DNA of 9,159 bases from Betaproteobacteria bacterium UBA2293 (GCA_002345845.1 DDWF01000097.1:1047-10205); one strand, 5' to 3'. Shown: positions 1 through 7,677, counted from the first letter of the stretch. A program made the numbers and translations. Notes: generated by a model not told the origin, from the sequence alone.

Positions 1-25
1 GTGAACTGCTTTTTCCAGGTTCATT
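1..25. repeat. Left copy of a terminal inverted repeat
   Basis: The first 25 bases are the reverse complement of positions 9114-9138 with two mismatches (23 of 25 identical). The innermost 15 bases, GTGAACTGCTTTTTC, are exact. Similarity stops sharply at position 25. Because the window begins inside the repeat, its full length cannot be seen. It may be a dispersed intergenic repeat at which an assembly broke, or the end of a larger mobile unit. No transposase or target-site duplication is visible, so a mobile element is not claimed. Confidence 0.6.
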
Positions 26-155
26 TGATTTCCCGAACCAAGAACCCGCAATGCGCCACCATCGCGGTGCGCTGCGTTGCGACCATCAGAGTTATTGCCG
101 CGAACATCTGCTTCGCAACGGCCGGCACTTCCGCTTCAAGTACCTTTCCTGACAT
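21..155 (-). CDS. Possible 44-residue hypothetical protein or gene remnant
   Basis: This short minus-strand frame starts at ATG (155) and ends at TGA (21-23). Its product begins MSGKVLEAEVPAVAKQMF and ends FLVREIK. I do not recognise it. No strong Shine-Dalgarno sequence precedes the ATG. One point favours coding: its stop overlaps another ATG as ATGA (24-21), the same junction style used in the efflux operon upstream, and that ATG opens a frame reading MNLEKAVH off the window edge. Against it are the short length, lower GC (about 57 percent for 1-290 by hand count) and no detectable domain. It could be a degraded gene or chance. Confidence 0.2.
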   Translation of the reverse strand: MSGKVLEAEVPAVAKQMFAAITLMVATQRTAMVAHCGFLVREIK

Positions 156-252
156 TCAAATGTTTGCCCGTCAGGGTCGGCAGCGAAACGTGTCCGTGCC
201 CAGCCTGCCAAACGGGAACTGGCATCACGAGATCCAGATCAGGATGCATTTC

Positions 253-278
253 GCGGAGCAGAACGATTCGGGCTCCGC
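253..278 (-). terminator. Stem-loop downstream of the efflux operon, possible terminator
   Basis: GCGGAGC (253-259) pairs perfectly with GCTCCGC (272-278), giving a 7-bp GC-rich stem. Inside it, GAA and TTC can form three more pairs around a CGA loop. It lies 12 bases beyond the stop of the last operon gene on the minus strand, where a terminator is expected. There is no T-run after the stem, so it is not a textbook intrinsic terminator; it may instead stabilise the transcript end. The rest of 1-290 shows nothing else supportable. Confidence 0.3.
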
Positions 279-290
279 TCAGTGGACCGT

Positions 291-674
291 CTATCTGACG
301 CTGAACCGCACCGTAATTGACTTTTGTTGCGCCGTCTTCAAGCTCGCAACCACTTTGCTGCCTTTGCCCAGCTTGACACCTTTCGCTTCCAGCTTGTCAC
401 CGGCAACGACCAAGGGAGCCTCGGTTTTTTCCGAGCCGGTGAGGATCGTCAGCTTGCCACTCATGCCGGTCGGCGCCAGCGGCTGGCCGTGGTCCTCGAC
501 GTAGATCACCGCGCCTTCCGGGCCGGGGACCAGTTCGAAGGACAAGTCGTTGGCCATCTGGGCGATCCCGCCGTGCTTGGCGACGGCACCGCCATGGGCC
601 ATGACAGGACTGGCGCCGAGCATGGCCAGGGTGATCAGGGCGATTGGTACGATGGCGACGTATTTCTTGAACAT
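291..674 (-). CDS. Small secreted periplasmic protein of heavy-metal efflux operons
   Basis: This 127-residue protein has a clear signal peptide: a Lys pair at residues 3-4, a hydrophobic core (about 6-21) and an ASPVMA cleavage site. The predicted mature chain starts at His27 and reads HGGAVAKHGG, with a further His62 in the motif VEDHGQPLAP. The rest is about 90 residues, rich in Val, Gly and Lys, predicted mainly beta, with no membrane segment. From memory, similar uncharacterised proteins sit beside HME-RND operons in Betaproteobacteria; the biochemical role is not known to me. The start is supported by GGAG (682-685 on the plus strand) seven bases upstream. It follows the pump gene after 54 bases and is last in the operon. 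A periplasmic metal-binding or buffering role is inference from the context and the His residues. Confidence 0.8.
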   Translation of the reverse strand: MFKKYVAIVPIALITLAMLGASPVMAHGGAVAKHGGIAQMANDLSFELVPGPEGAVIYVEDHGQPLAPTGMSGKLTILTGSEKTEAPLVVAGDKLEAKGVKLGKGSKVVASLKTAQQKSITVRFSVR

Positions 675-693
675 TTGATTTCTCCAATGGGGT

Positions 694-720
694 GGGCAGC
701 GCTTGCGTAGGCGGCTGCCC
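694..720 (-). other. Intergenic stem-loop between pump gene and small periplasmic gene
   Basis: GGGCAGC (694-700) is complementary to GCTGCCC (714-720), a 7-bp stem with a 13-base loop, within the 54 bases separating the pump stop from the next start. There is no T-run on either side, so it is unlikely to be a strong terminator. It could be an RNA processing or stability element that sets the last gene's expression apart from the first four, which are translationally coupled or very close. This role is inferred. Confidence 0.3.
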
Positions 721-728
721 GCGGCCTG

Positions 729-3700
729 TCAGAAGGTTTCCGAATTTCCCTCGCGTTCCGGAGTTTCGGCCAGCAGGCGCGCCGTCGGCGCGCGGCCGAA
801 CAGCCAGTAAAGAATCGGCGTCAGCAGCGTGTCGAGCAGGGTCGAGCTGACCAGCCCGCCGAAGATCACCACCGCCACCGGATGCAATATCTCCTTGCCC
901 GGCGCATCCGCCGCCAGCAGCAGCGGCGTCAGCGCGAAAGCCGCGACCAGTGCCGTCATCAGCACCGGCGTCAGGCGCTCCAGCGAGCCGCGCACGATCA
1001 TCGCCTGTGAGAACTGCTCGCCCTCGAACTTGCACAGGTTGATGTAGTGGCTGATCTTGAGGATGCCGTTGCGGGTGGAGATGCCGGCCAGCGTGATGAA
1101 GCCGACCATCGAGGCGACCGACAGCTGCACGCCGGCCAGCCACATGGCGACGACCGAACCGATCAGCGCCAGCGGAATGTTGGCCATGACGATGCCAGCC
1201 AATACCGCCGAGCGGTAGCGCGAATAAAGGACGAGGAAGATCATCGCCAGCGATACCAGCGACAGGCCGGCGATCAGCCGCATCGCCTGCTCCTGGGCCT
1301 GGAACTGTCCTTCCAGGCTGATGAAGTAGCCGGTGGGCAGCGTCTGGGCGGCAACGATGGCGCGGATATCGGCGATCACCTGGCCCATGTCGCGGCCATC
1401 GGTGTTGGCGTAGACGACGATGCGGCGGCGGCCGTTCTCGCGGCCGATCTGGTTCGGCCCGTCGCCTTCCTCGACGCTGGCGAAGGTTGCTACCGGCACC
1501 CGGCCAGCCGGTGTGTCGACCAGCGTCTGGGCCAGATCTTGCGGGCTGCGCCGTTCGTCGGGCAGGCGCAGCACCAGGTCGTAGCGACGGGCACCGTCCA
1601 CGATCTGGGCGCCGTGGGCGCCGTCGGTCAGCGCCTGCAGCACGCGAATCGCCTCGCCCGGCGCCAGGCCGAGTTGCGCTGCCTTGCGGTGGTCGAGGCG
1701 GACGGTGATCTGCGGGATCAGCACCTGCTTTTCGACGCTCAGGTCGACCAGGCCGGGAACGCCGGTCAGCTGGCCGCGCAGCGTCTCGGCCAGGCCGCGC
1801 AGGGTGTCGGTATCGTCGCCGAAAACCTTCAACGCGATCTGTGCCCGCACGCCGGAAAGCAGGTGATCGAGGCGGTGGCTGATCGGCTGGCCGATGGACA
1901 TCTGTGCCGGCAGCGTCGACAGCCGGTCGCGGATGTCGGCCATGATTTCTTCACGGCTGCGTTCCGAGCGCTTCAGATCCACGTCGATCTCGGCCGAATG
2001 CACCCCCTCGGCGTGCTCGTCCAACTCGGCCCGGCCGGTGCGACGGCCGACCTGCGTCACTTCGGGCACTTCGCCGATCAGCGTCTCGGCAACGCTGCCG
2101 ATGCGGTTGGCCTCGGCCAGCGAGGTGCCCGGCTGCATCACCAGGCCAAGCACCAGCGAGCCCTCGTTGAAGGCCGGCAGGAATGCACGCGGGAAGAAGG
2201 GAATCGTCGCGGCGGCGGTAACGACGGCCAGCACCGCAACCAGGATCAAGACGCGGGCACGCGGAAACGACCAGTGCAGCAGGCGCGTGTCCTGGCGCTT
2301 GAGCCAGGCGACCAGCGGGCTGTCGCCATGATCGAGGTTCTTCATCGTCGGCAGCAGGTAGTAGCACATCACCGGCGTCACCGTCATGGCGACCAGCAGC
2401 GAGGCGCCGATGGAGACGATGTAGGCGATGCCGAGCGGTGTGAACAACCGCCCCTCGATGCCCGGCAGGGCGAACAGCGGGACGAAGACGAGGACGACGA
2501 TGATGGTCGCGTAGACGACGCCGCTGCGCACCTCGACACTGGCCCGCCGCACCACCTCCAGCAGGGACAGCGGGTTGCCGGCCAGGCGGTTCTGCCTGAG
2601 CCGGCGCAGGATGTTCTCGACATCGACCACCGCGTCGTCGACCAGCTCGCCGATGGCGATCGCCAGACCGCCCAAGGTCATTACGTTGATCGACTGCCCG
2701 AGCCACTGGAAAACCAGGGCCGTCACCGCCAGCGACAGCGGGATCGCGGTCAGCGAGATGACCGTCGTCCTCACCGATAGCAGGAAGGCAAAGAGCACGA
2801 TGGCGACCATGATGGCGCCATCGCGCAGGGCCTCGGCGACGTTGCCGATCGAGGCCTCGATGAAGTCGGACTGGCGGAACAGCACGCGCGGCTCGGCCAG
2901 GCCGGTGGGCAGTCCCTGCTTGAGTTCATCCAGCGCCCGCTGGATCTGGCCGGTCAGTTCGACGGTGTCGGCCTGCGGCTGCTTCTGCACGCTGACGACC
3001 ACCGCCGGCAGGCCGTTGTAACCGGCGTCGCCGCGCTTCAGGCCGGCGGCGAAGGCGACCCCGGCCACCTGGTCGAGCAGGATCGGCCGGCCGTCCTTCC
3101 AGGCCACGGCGATACCGGCCAGGTCCTCGACCCGGTTAGTGTGACCGAGATGGCGGATCAGGTATTCGCGGCTCTTCAGGTCGATGAAGCCACCACCGGC
3201 ATTGCCCGCGTAGCCTTTGAGCGCCTGCTCGACCTGCGTCAGCGTGACGCCGAACTGGGCCATCCGGGCGGTATCCGGCGCCACGCGCAGCGTGCGCACC
3301 TCGCCGCCGATCGGGATCACCTGCGCGACGCCGGGGATCGACAGCAGGCGCGGCCGGAGCACGAAATCGGCATACTCGCGCGCCTGCATCGGCGTCGCCG
3401 CCGGGCTGCTGCCGTCGCCGGGCACGAGTGGCAGGGCGACCAGCATGATTTCGCCCATGATCGACGACACCGGCCCCATCACCGGCGTGACGTCGCCCGG
3501 CATCTGCTCGCGGACCAGCGCCAGGCGCTCGGCGACCAGCTGGCGGTTGCGGTAGATGTCGGTGCCCCAATCGAACTCGGCATAGACGATGGACAGCCCG
3601 ACGCCCGAGGTCGAACGCACGCGGGTCACGCCCGGCATGCCGTTGAGGGCGGTTTCGAGCGGGAAGGTGACGAGTTGCTCGACTTCCTGTGGCGCCATGC

Positions 3701-3863
3701 CGCCGGCTTCGGTCAGCACGGTGATCACCGGCTTGTTGAGGTCGGGGAAGACATCGACCGGCGTGCGCCAGGCAGTCAAGGCGCCATAGGCCATCAGCAG
3801 GCCGGCGACAGCCAGCACGAACAGCCGGTTGTGCAGGCTGTAGCGAACGATCCAGTTGAACAT
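729..3863 (-). CDS. CzcA/CusA-family heavy-metal efflux RND pump (HME-RND inner-membrane subunit)
   Basis: The 1044-residue proton-driven inner-membrane pump has the usual family length. One membrane helix lies near residues 10-30, a large periplasmic domain follows, then helices at about 348-388, 393-414, 447-503 and 537-556, a second periplasmic domain to about 860, and five more helices to about 1015. The helix-4 signature reads [15 protein letters not shown] (403-417); Asp409 and Glu416 match the proton-relay Asp and Glu of CusA, while the first Asp of CzcA's DFG motif is replaced by Ala. Aligned by eye with CusA, the three metal-binding Met positions are Ser623, His667 and Leu733, so a Cu(I)/Ag(I) site of CusA type is absent. 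The ATG lies 12 bases after the adaptor's stop, with only a weak GGGG ribosome site. Family assignment is firm; the substrate is open. Confidence 0.96.
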   Translation of the reverse strand: MFNWIVRYSLHNRLFVLAVAGLLMAYGALTAWRTPVDVFPDLNKPVITVLTEAGGMAPQEVEQLVTFPLETALNGMPGVTRVRSTSGVGLSIVYAEFDWGTDIYRNRQLVAERLALVREQMPGDVTPVMGPVSSIMGEIMLVALPLVPGDGSSPAATPMQAREYADFVLRPRLLSIPGVAQVIPIGGEVRTLRVAPDTARMAQFGVTLTQVEQALKGYAGNAGGGFIDLKSREYLIRHLGHTNRVEDLAGIAVAWKDGRPILLDQVAGVAFAAGLKRGDAGYNGLPAVVVSVQKQPQADTVELTGQIQRALDELKQGLPTGLAEPRVLFRQSDFIEASIGNVAEALRDGAIMVAIVLFAFLLSVRTTVISLTAIPLSLAVTALVFQWLGQSINVMTLGGLAIAIGELVDDAVVDVENILRRLRQNRLAGNPLSLLEVVRRASVEVRSGVVYATIIVVLVFVPLFALPGIEGRLFTPLGIAYIVSIGASLLVAMTVTPVMCYYLLPTMKNLDHGDSPLVAWLKRQDTRLLHWSFPRARVLILVAVLAVVTAAATIPFFPRAFLPAFNEGSLVLGLVMQPGTSLAEANRIGSVAETLIGEVPEVTQVGRRTGRAELDEHAEGVHSAEIDVDLKRSERSREEIMADIRDRLSTLPAQMSIGQPISHRLDHLLSGVRAQIALKVFGDDTDTLRGLAETLRGQLTGVPGLVDLSVEKQVLIPQITVRLDHRKAAQLGLAPGEAIRVLQALTDGAHGAQIVDGARRYDLVLRLPDERRSPQDLAQTLVDTPAGRVPVATFASVEEGDGPNQIGRENGRRRIVVYANTDGRDMGQVIADIRAIVAAQTLPTGYFISLEGQFQAQEQAMRLIAGLSLVSLAMIFLVLYSRYRSAVLAGIVMANIPLALIGSVVAMWLAGVQLSVASMVGFITLAGISTRNGILKISHYINLCKFEGEQFSQAMIVRGSLERLTPVLMTALVAAFALTPLLLAADAPGKEILHPVAVVIFGGLVSSTLLDTLLTPILYWLFGRAPTARLLAETPEREGNSETF

Positions 3864-3875
3864 GCGCGGCCCCGT

Positions 3876-5006
3876 TCAGCGAATCTGGGCGACCAGGGCA
3901 GCGCCCTCTGTCACCACGCGGTTGTTGGCCCCCAGCCCGTGGGTAATCACCACCCGCTCGGCGTCGAGCGTACGGAACCGGACCGGCTGCGGGAAGAAGC
4001 GGTGGGCGCCGGACTTGATCCAGACGATGGGCTCGTTGGCCGGATTGCGCACCACCGCCTGCGCCGGCAGCACGATGCCCTTGATCTCCTCGTTGAGGCG
4101 GACGACCAGGCTGACTGGCTGGCCGACGGCGAGCGGCAGGCGTTCGCTGCCCGTCACCGAAAAGCGCAGCGGCAAACGCCCTTCGCGCAGCGCTGCACCG
4201 ACACCGACCAGAGCCAGTTGCGCCGCACCCGCTTCCTTCAGCGCGGCGCCGGCGATGCGCCCGGCCAGCGCCGGATCGGCAACGCTGGCCTCGACCATCA
4301 GCCGCGCCGGATCGACGATCTCGAAAAGGATGTCGCGCGATTCGACAACCTGGCCGACGATCACGTCGGCCCGGGCGACGACACCCGCGACTGGCGCCCG
4401 CAGCGCTTCGCGGGCACCGATGCCGGCACCGATACTGCGTTCCTGCTCGTCCAGCGCTTGCGCTTCGGCCTGGGCAGCGTCGATGTCCTTGCGCGCCACC
4501 GAGCCGTCCAGCCCGGCCAGCCGCGTTGCCCGTTGTTCGGCAACCAGCCGGCGGGCGCGCACCTCGGCCAGTTGCGCCTGCTGGCCGGCGAGCGCGTAGG
4601 GGTCGCCCTCGTAGCGCACGTAACCGAGCACCTCGCCGCGCCGTACCGTCTTGCCGATGGTCGCCAGCCCCTGGTTGCCCACCTCGACGCGCCCCCCGTG
4701 GATGGTCTGGACACGGCCGCCGGCATTTGGATCGACGACAACCACCGCCGGTAGTTCCAGCGTCGCTGCCGCCTGGGCATCCACCGACAGTTCGGTGCGG
4801 ATGTTCATGCGCCGCTGCGCGGCCTTGGGAATGGTCACGCTGCCGTCCGGCAGGCGGGCCAGGCCGGAAGCGCTGACCGCGCCGCCGGGGGCATCGAGGT
4901 GTTCGCCGTTCGGACCGTGGGCACCGGGGGCCGCCTGGGCACCGGCGACGATCAGCGCACAGAGCAGGCCGGCGAAGCTGTGACAGGTCGTTCGTGCGTA
5001 TCTCAT
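3876..5006 (-). CDS. RND efflux periplasmic adaptor subunit (CusB/CzcB-like membrane fusion protein)
   Basis: This 376-residue adaptor should link the RND pump to the outer-membrane channel. A signal peptide (residues 1-25, AGAQA) is followed by the motif APGAHGPNGEHLDAP. Then come the first lipoyl half (about 80-135), a short helical hairpin (about 142-197), the second lipoyl half (about 200-240), a beta barrel and a membrane-proximal domain to the end. The hairpin contains RLAGLDGSVARKDIDAA (162-178), which fits the TolC-docking pattern RLxxL...S...D.A. The CusB N-terminal Met ligands are not seen. I chose the ATG at 5006, not the in-frame one at 5102: it gives the signal peptide, has GGAGGA five bases upstream (5012-5017), and overlaps the previous stop as ATGA. 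The longer start would add 32 Arg-rich residues with no function. Confidence 0.93.
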   Translation of the reverse strand: MRYARTTCHSFAGLLCALIVAGAQAAPGAHGPNGEHLDAPGGAVSASGLARLPDGSVTIPKAAQRRMNIRTELSVDAQAAATLELPAVVVVDPNAGGRVQTIHGGRVEVGNQGLATIGKTVRRGEVLGYVRYEGDPYALAGQQAQLAEVRARRLVAEQRATRLAGLDGSVARKDIDAAQAEAQALDEQERSIGAGIGAREALRAPVAGVVARADVIVGQVVESRDILFEIVDPARLMVEASVADPALAGRIAGAALKEAGAAQLALVGVGAALREGRLPLRFSVTGSERLPLAVGQPVSLVVRLNEEIKGIVLPAQAVVRNPANEPIVWIKSGAHRFFPQPVRFRTLDAERVVITHGLGANNRVVTEGAALVAQIR

Positions 5007-5602
5007 TGCAGTCCTCCGGCTTTCATCCGCTGTTGCCGGCGGCGTAGCGCAACGACGAGCAGACCGGTGGCGAGCAGGCCACCGACACCCCAGGCTGTCC
5101 ATTCCAGGGCATGGCTGTGGCCATGATCGTTCCCGTACCCGGCATCCGCGCTGCGCGTATCGAGGGTGCCATTGATGAGATCGGCATCTTCGCCGGCCAG
5201 GATCGTGAACACCAGCGGGTGTTCGCCGGGTGCGCCGAGCGCCTTGAGAAAGTCGGGGGCCTCCAGCAGGTAGTAGCCCGCGGCGGCCTGGTAGGCGGCC
5301 AGCGCCTTGAAATTGCCCGATTCGACCTCGACCGAGGCATCGGCCACCGGTTCATTGCTGACGTAGCGGTCAACGTAAATGCGCAACTGGCCATCCTTCA
5401 GTTCGGCAACCAGTTCGAACAGGTCGGAATTGGCCTCCAGGCGCGGCAGCAGGGTGCCGCCGATCTGGCTAGACGGGGCGTCGAGATGTTCGCCGCCAGG
5501 GCCGTGGGCACCGGGGGCGGCAGCCAGCGGCAGGGCGATGGCCAGCGCCAGGGCGGCCAGGCAGCCGCGCAGCGCGGCAGGTCGGCAGAAGATCGGGGTC
5601 AT
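5003..5602 (-). CDS. His-rich, membrane-anchored periplasmic accessory protein of the efflux operon
   Basis: The 199-residue protein has a signal peptide (about 1-28), then the motif PGAHGPGGEHLDAP (30-43), almost the same as the start of the mature adaptor. Residues about 50-147 form a predicted beta-sandwich with LFELVAELKDGQLRIYVDRY (61-80). A His cluster, NDHGHSHALEW, spans 158-168 (His160, 162, 164). One membrane helix follows (about 169-186), then a basic tail RRRQQR. The topology is therefore a periplasmic domain anchored by its C-terminus. From memory, similar domains occur in or beside HME-RND adaptors, but I know of no assigned function. It sits between the outer-membrane factor and the adaptor with ATGA overlaps on both sides, so it is probably made in fixed ratio to them. 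A metal-capturing or assembly role is inference. Confidence 0.85.
   Translation of the reverse strand: MTPIFCRPAALRGCLAALALAIALPLAAAPGAHGPGGEHLDAPSSQIGGTLLPRLEANSDLFELVAELKDGQLRIYVDRYVSNEPVADASVEVESGNFKALAAYQAAAGYYLLEAPDFLKALGAPGEHPLVFTILAGEDADLINGTLDTRSADAGYGNDHGHSHALEWTAWGVGGLLATGLLVVALRRRQQRMKAGGLQ
5012..5017 (-). promoter_or_regulatory. Shine-Dalgarno site that fixes the adaptor start
   Basis: GGAGGA on the minus strand lies five bases upstream of the ATG at 5006, inside the 3' end of the preceding gene. Together with the ATGA overlap it selects this start over the in-frame ATG at 5102. Confidence 0.8.
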
Positions 5603-6813
5603 GGGTGTTGTCCCAGGGATTGCAGTAATCGGGCACGCGCCAGGCCAAGCAGGGCCTGTTGGCGGGCGGCGGTGGCATTAGCCTCGCTGGCCGTGGCCAG
5701 CGCGCGCAAGAGTTCGGGCAGCGCCAGTTCACCGGCGGCGAAGGCACGTTCAAGAAGACTGCTGCGCTCGCGCAACAGTCTGGCCTGTTCGCTGGCACTC
5801 GCGGCCAGCACGTCGGCCAGACTCAGCGCTTCGTGGGCGACGGCAGCCGTCACCTCAACCTGTTCCCGCTGACGCAGTTCGCGGGTGCGGGCAACGTCGG
5901 TGGCGGCTGCGGCACGCGCCAGCAACGGCTTGTTGCGATCATCGGTGCCGAAGGGCAGGCGCACGCCGACGACGACGCTGTTCTCGCCGGGGATGCCGCG
6001 ACCCCCAATGTCACGCCGCCAGCCGACGGTCAATTCGGGAGGCGCGCGGCCAGACTTGCGGGCAAGATCAAGCTGGCGTGCCGCACTTTCCGCTGCGGCG
6101 GCGGCTTCCTGCAAAGCTGGATGGTCGTCGCCGACGGCCACATTGGCAGGCAGGGTTTCGACCAGCGCCGCAGCTTCCGGCAGGTATTCGAGACCGGTCA
6201 GCATGCGCCACTGCATCCTGGCTTCGCGCAGTTGCATTTCGGCGCTGCCCTGCCGGTTGCGGGCAGCGAACTCCTCGGCTTGCGCGGCCAGCAGATCGGT
6301 GCGCGGCAATTCGCCGGCCTCCACGCGGCGGCTGACGTCGGCGGCGAGCCGCTTCAGGCTGTCGGCGGCAGCCGCCATCTGGGCCATTTCCGCCTGCAGC
6401 GCAGCGAGCCGCCAGGCGTTTTCGCGCACTTCGCCGGCGAGCCGCCAGCGCGCCGCGCGTTGCGCTGCCTCGCTCTGCGCCAGCCCTGCCACGGCAGCCT
6501 CGCCGTGGGCGCTGCGTTGCCCGGGCAACCACAGTGGCAGACTGAGATCGACACCCGATTCGCGCTTGCCGAAATCATCATGCCAGCGGTCGTTGCGGTG
6601 GCTGAGGGCAATAGATGGCGGTTCCGCCCACCAGCGCCCGGCGCTTTCGGCAACGGCCTCGGCCGCACGCTGCTCGCCAATCGCCGCACGGGCAGCGACG
6701 GCGCGTTGCCAGGCGGCATCTACCGCACTTGCCAGCGTGCCCCCGGCGTGCGCCGGTAGCGCGAGCAGGCCGGCGATGAGCAGGCCGCCCCAGTTGATGC
6801 GTATTCGATTCAT
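5599..6813 (-). CDS. Outer-membrane factor of the TolC family (CusC/CzcC-like)
   Basis: This 404-residue protein should form the outer-membrane channel and periplasmic tunnel of the efflux complex. The signal peptide ends at AHA (21-23). No Cys follows, so unlike many members of the family it is not predicted to be lipidated. The mature chain shows the internal duplication of the family: two Ala/Arg/Glu-rich coiled-coil halves, each with a beta-strand segment, DLSLPLWLPGQR (89-100) and VVGVRLPFGTDDRN (281-294), and each with a helical turn element, AGELPRTDLLAAQAE and AGELALPELLRALA. It is the first gene of the operon, 186 bases from the divergent regulator. Its stop overlaps the next start as ATGA. 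The ribosome site is weak (GGAAA). Length is on the short side of normal. Confidence 0.93.
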   Translation of the reverse strand: MNRIRINWGGLLIAGLLALPAHAGGTLASAVDAAWQRAVAARAAIGEQRAAEAVAESAGRWWAEPPSIALSHRNDRWHDDFGKRESGVDLSLPLWLPGQRSAHGEAAVAGLAQSEAAQRAARWRLAGEVRENAWRLAALQAEMAQMAAAADSLKRLAADVSRRVEAGELPRTDLLAAQAEEFAARNRQGSAEMQLREARMQWRMLTGLEYLPEAAALVETLPANVAVGDDHPALQEAAAAAESAARQLDLARKSGRAPPELTVGWRRDIGGRGIPGENSVVVGVRLPFGTDDRNKPLLARAAAATDVARTRELRQREQVEVTAAVAHEALSLADVLAASASEQARLLRERSSLLERAFAAGELALPELLRALATASEANATAARQQALLGLARARLLQSLGQHP

Positions 6814-6917
6814 TCGTTGGTTTCCATCAGTTCGGTGCCCGGGCGCTGCCGTGCCGCCCCTCCCAGGCTGTCGGCGCAGTATTGCAAGCGCTGGCCGACA
6901 AAAGGCTGACCGGCGGA

Positions 6918-6931
6918 TTACATTCCTGTCA
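6918..6931. promoter_or_regulatory. Predicted CusR/CopR-type operator dyad
   Basis: TTACATTCCTGTCA is an inverted repeat, TTACA-N4-TGTCA. It matches the core of the E. coli CusR box (TGACA-N4-TGTCA) at 9 of 10 half-site positions with the same spacing, and it is followed by GTTTT. It is centred about 112 bases from the efflux-operon start codon and 75 from the regulator start codon, a fitting place for a site serving both promoters. The encoded regulator strongly resembles CusR. Binding is inferred. Confidence 0.6.
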
Positions 6932-6950
6932 GTTTTCCCGGGCGACGACG

Positions 6951-6969
6951 AAATCCGGGCAAAATCCGG
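6951..6969 (+). repeat. AAATCCGG direct repeat spaced 11 bp
   Basis: AAATCCGG occurs at 6951-6958 and again at 6962-6969, with starts 11 bp apart, about one helical turn. OmpR-family regulators often bind tandem sites with this period. It lies 31 bases upstream of the regulator gene, so it could be part of an autoregulatory site, but the motif is not one I recognise. Confidence 0.35.
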
Positions 6970-6999
6970 ACATTGTCATTGCCGCCGCGCCCCCTGATC

Positions 7000-7677
7000 A
7001 TGAAAATCCTTGTTGTCGAAGATGAAGAAAAGACCGGCGCCTATCTCAGGCAGGGGCTGAGCGAAGCCGGTTTTGTCGTCGATCTGGTTGCCAATGGTTT
7101 CGACGGCCTCCACATGGCGTTAAACGAGAGCTATGCGCTGATCATCCTCGACGTCATGCTGCCCGGTATCGATGGCTGGCAGATCCTGCAGGGCATCCGC
7201 CGGGCCGGCAAGGAGACGCCAGTGCTCTTCCTGACCGCGCTCGATCCGGTCGAGGACCGCGTCAAGGGCCTCGAACTGGGTGCCGACGATTATTTGGTCA
7301 AGCCCTTCGCCTTTTCCGAGCTGCTGGCACGGGTTCGCACCTTGCTGCGGCGCGGCGCCAAGGCGAAGGAGGCCGAGCAATTGCGGGTCGCCGACCTGGA
7401 ACTCGATCTGCTGCGCCGCCGGGTCAGCCGCGCCGGCACCCGCATCGATCTGACGGTCAAGGAATTCGCCCTGCTCGAATTGTTGATGCGGCGCCAGGGC
7501 GAGGTGCTGCCGCGTTCGCTGATCGCCTCGCAGGTCTGGGACATGAATTTCGACAGCGATACCAATGTTATCGAAGTCGCCATCAAGCGCCTGCGCCAGA
7601 AGGTCGACGAAGGCTTCGAGCCGAAACTGATCCAGACCGTGCGCGGCATGGGCTACGTGCTGGAAGTGCCGTCGTGA
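7000..7677 (+). CDS. cusR: CusR/CopR-type heavy-metal response regulator (OmpR/PhoB family)
   Basis: The 225-residue regulator has a receiver domain (1-118) with acidic pair Glu7/Asp8, phospho-acceptor Asp51 (ILDVMLPG), Thr79 and Lys101 (VKPF). A winged-helix DNA-binding domain (about 128-222) follows, with the family block [19 protein letters not shown] and recognition helix [13 protein letters not shown]. The text is very close to E. coli CusR as I recall it, including the C-terminal [15 protein letters not shown]. It should bind the dyad at 6918-6931 and activate the divergent efflux operon. I chose the ATG at 7000; an upstream in-frame TTG at 6973 would add nine residues before the conserved MKILVVEDE start. 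No Shine-Dalgarno sequence precedes the ATG. Its stop overlaps the kinase start as GTGA. The inducing metal is not proven by sequence. Confidence 0.95.
   Translation: MKILVVEDEEKTGAYLRQGLSEAGFVVDLVANGFDGLHMALNESYALIILDVMLPGIDGWQILQGIRRAGKETPVLFLTALDPVEDRVKGLELGADDYLVKPFAFSELLARVRTLLRRGAKAKEAEQLRVADLELDLLRRRVSRAGTRIDLTVKEFALLELLMRRQGEVLPRSLIASQVWDMNFDSDTNVIEVAIKRLRQKVDEGFEPKLIQTVRGMGYVLEVPS

Larger units (their letters stand above)
6814..6999. promoter_or_regulatory. Divergent control region between efflux operon and two-component genes
   Basis: This 186-base gene-free region separates the minus-strand efflux operon from the plus-strand regulator, so promoters in both directions must lie here. 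It holds a CusR-like dyad (6918-6931), an 11-bp-spaced direct repeat (6951-6969) and a second, degenerate box next to the regulator start. I could not pick convincing -35 and -10 hexamers in either direction, which is common for promoters activated by OmpR-type regulators. Confidence 0.75.

Noticed and set aside
1..504. A 167-codon plus-strand frame at the left edge
   Set aside because: More than a third of it is antisense to the small secreted protein, it starts in the repeat, and no domain or ribosome site supports it.
1047..2780. A 577-codon open frame on the plus strand opposite the pump gene
   Set aside because: It is antisense to a firmly identified RND pump; its product is rich in Arg, Gln, Asp and His with no domain, as expected of a shadow frame in GC-rich coding DNA.
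3141..4754. A 537-codon open frame on the plus strand opposite pump and adaptor
   Set aside because: It crosses two real genes on the other strand, has shadow-like composition and no recognisable domain.
5007..5102. N-terminal extension of the adaptor to the ATG at 5102
   Set aside because: It would bury the signal peptide behind 32 Arg-rich residues and overlap the upstream gene by about 100 bases, while the ATG at 5006 has a strong ribosome site and an ATGA junction.
5659..6759. A 366-codon plus-strand frame opposite the outer-membrane factor
   Set aside because: The minus-strand product has a signal peptide, the TolC-family duplication and operon context; the plus-strand frame has none of these.
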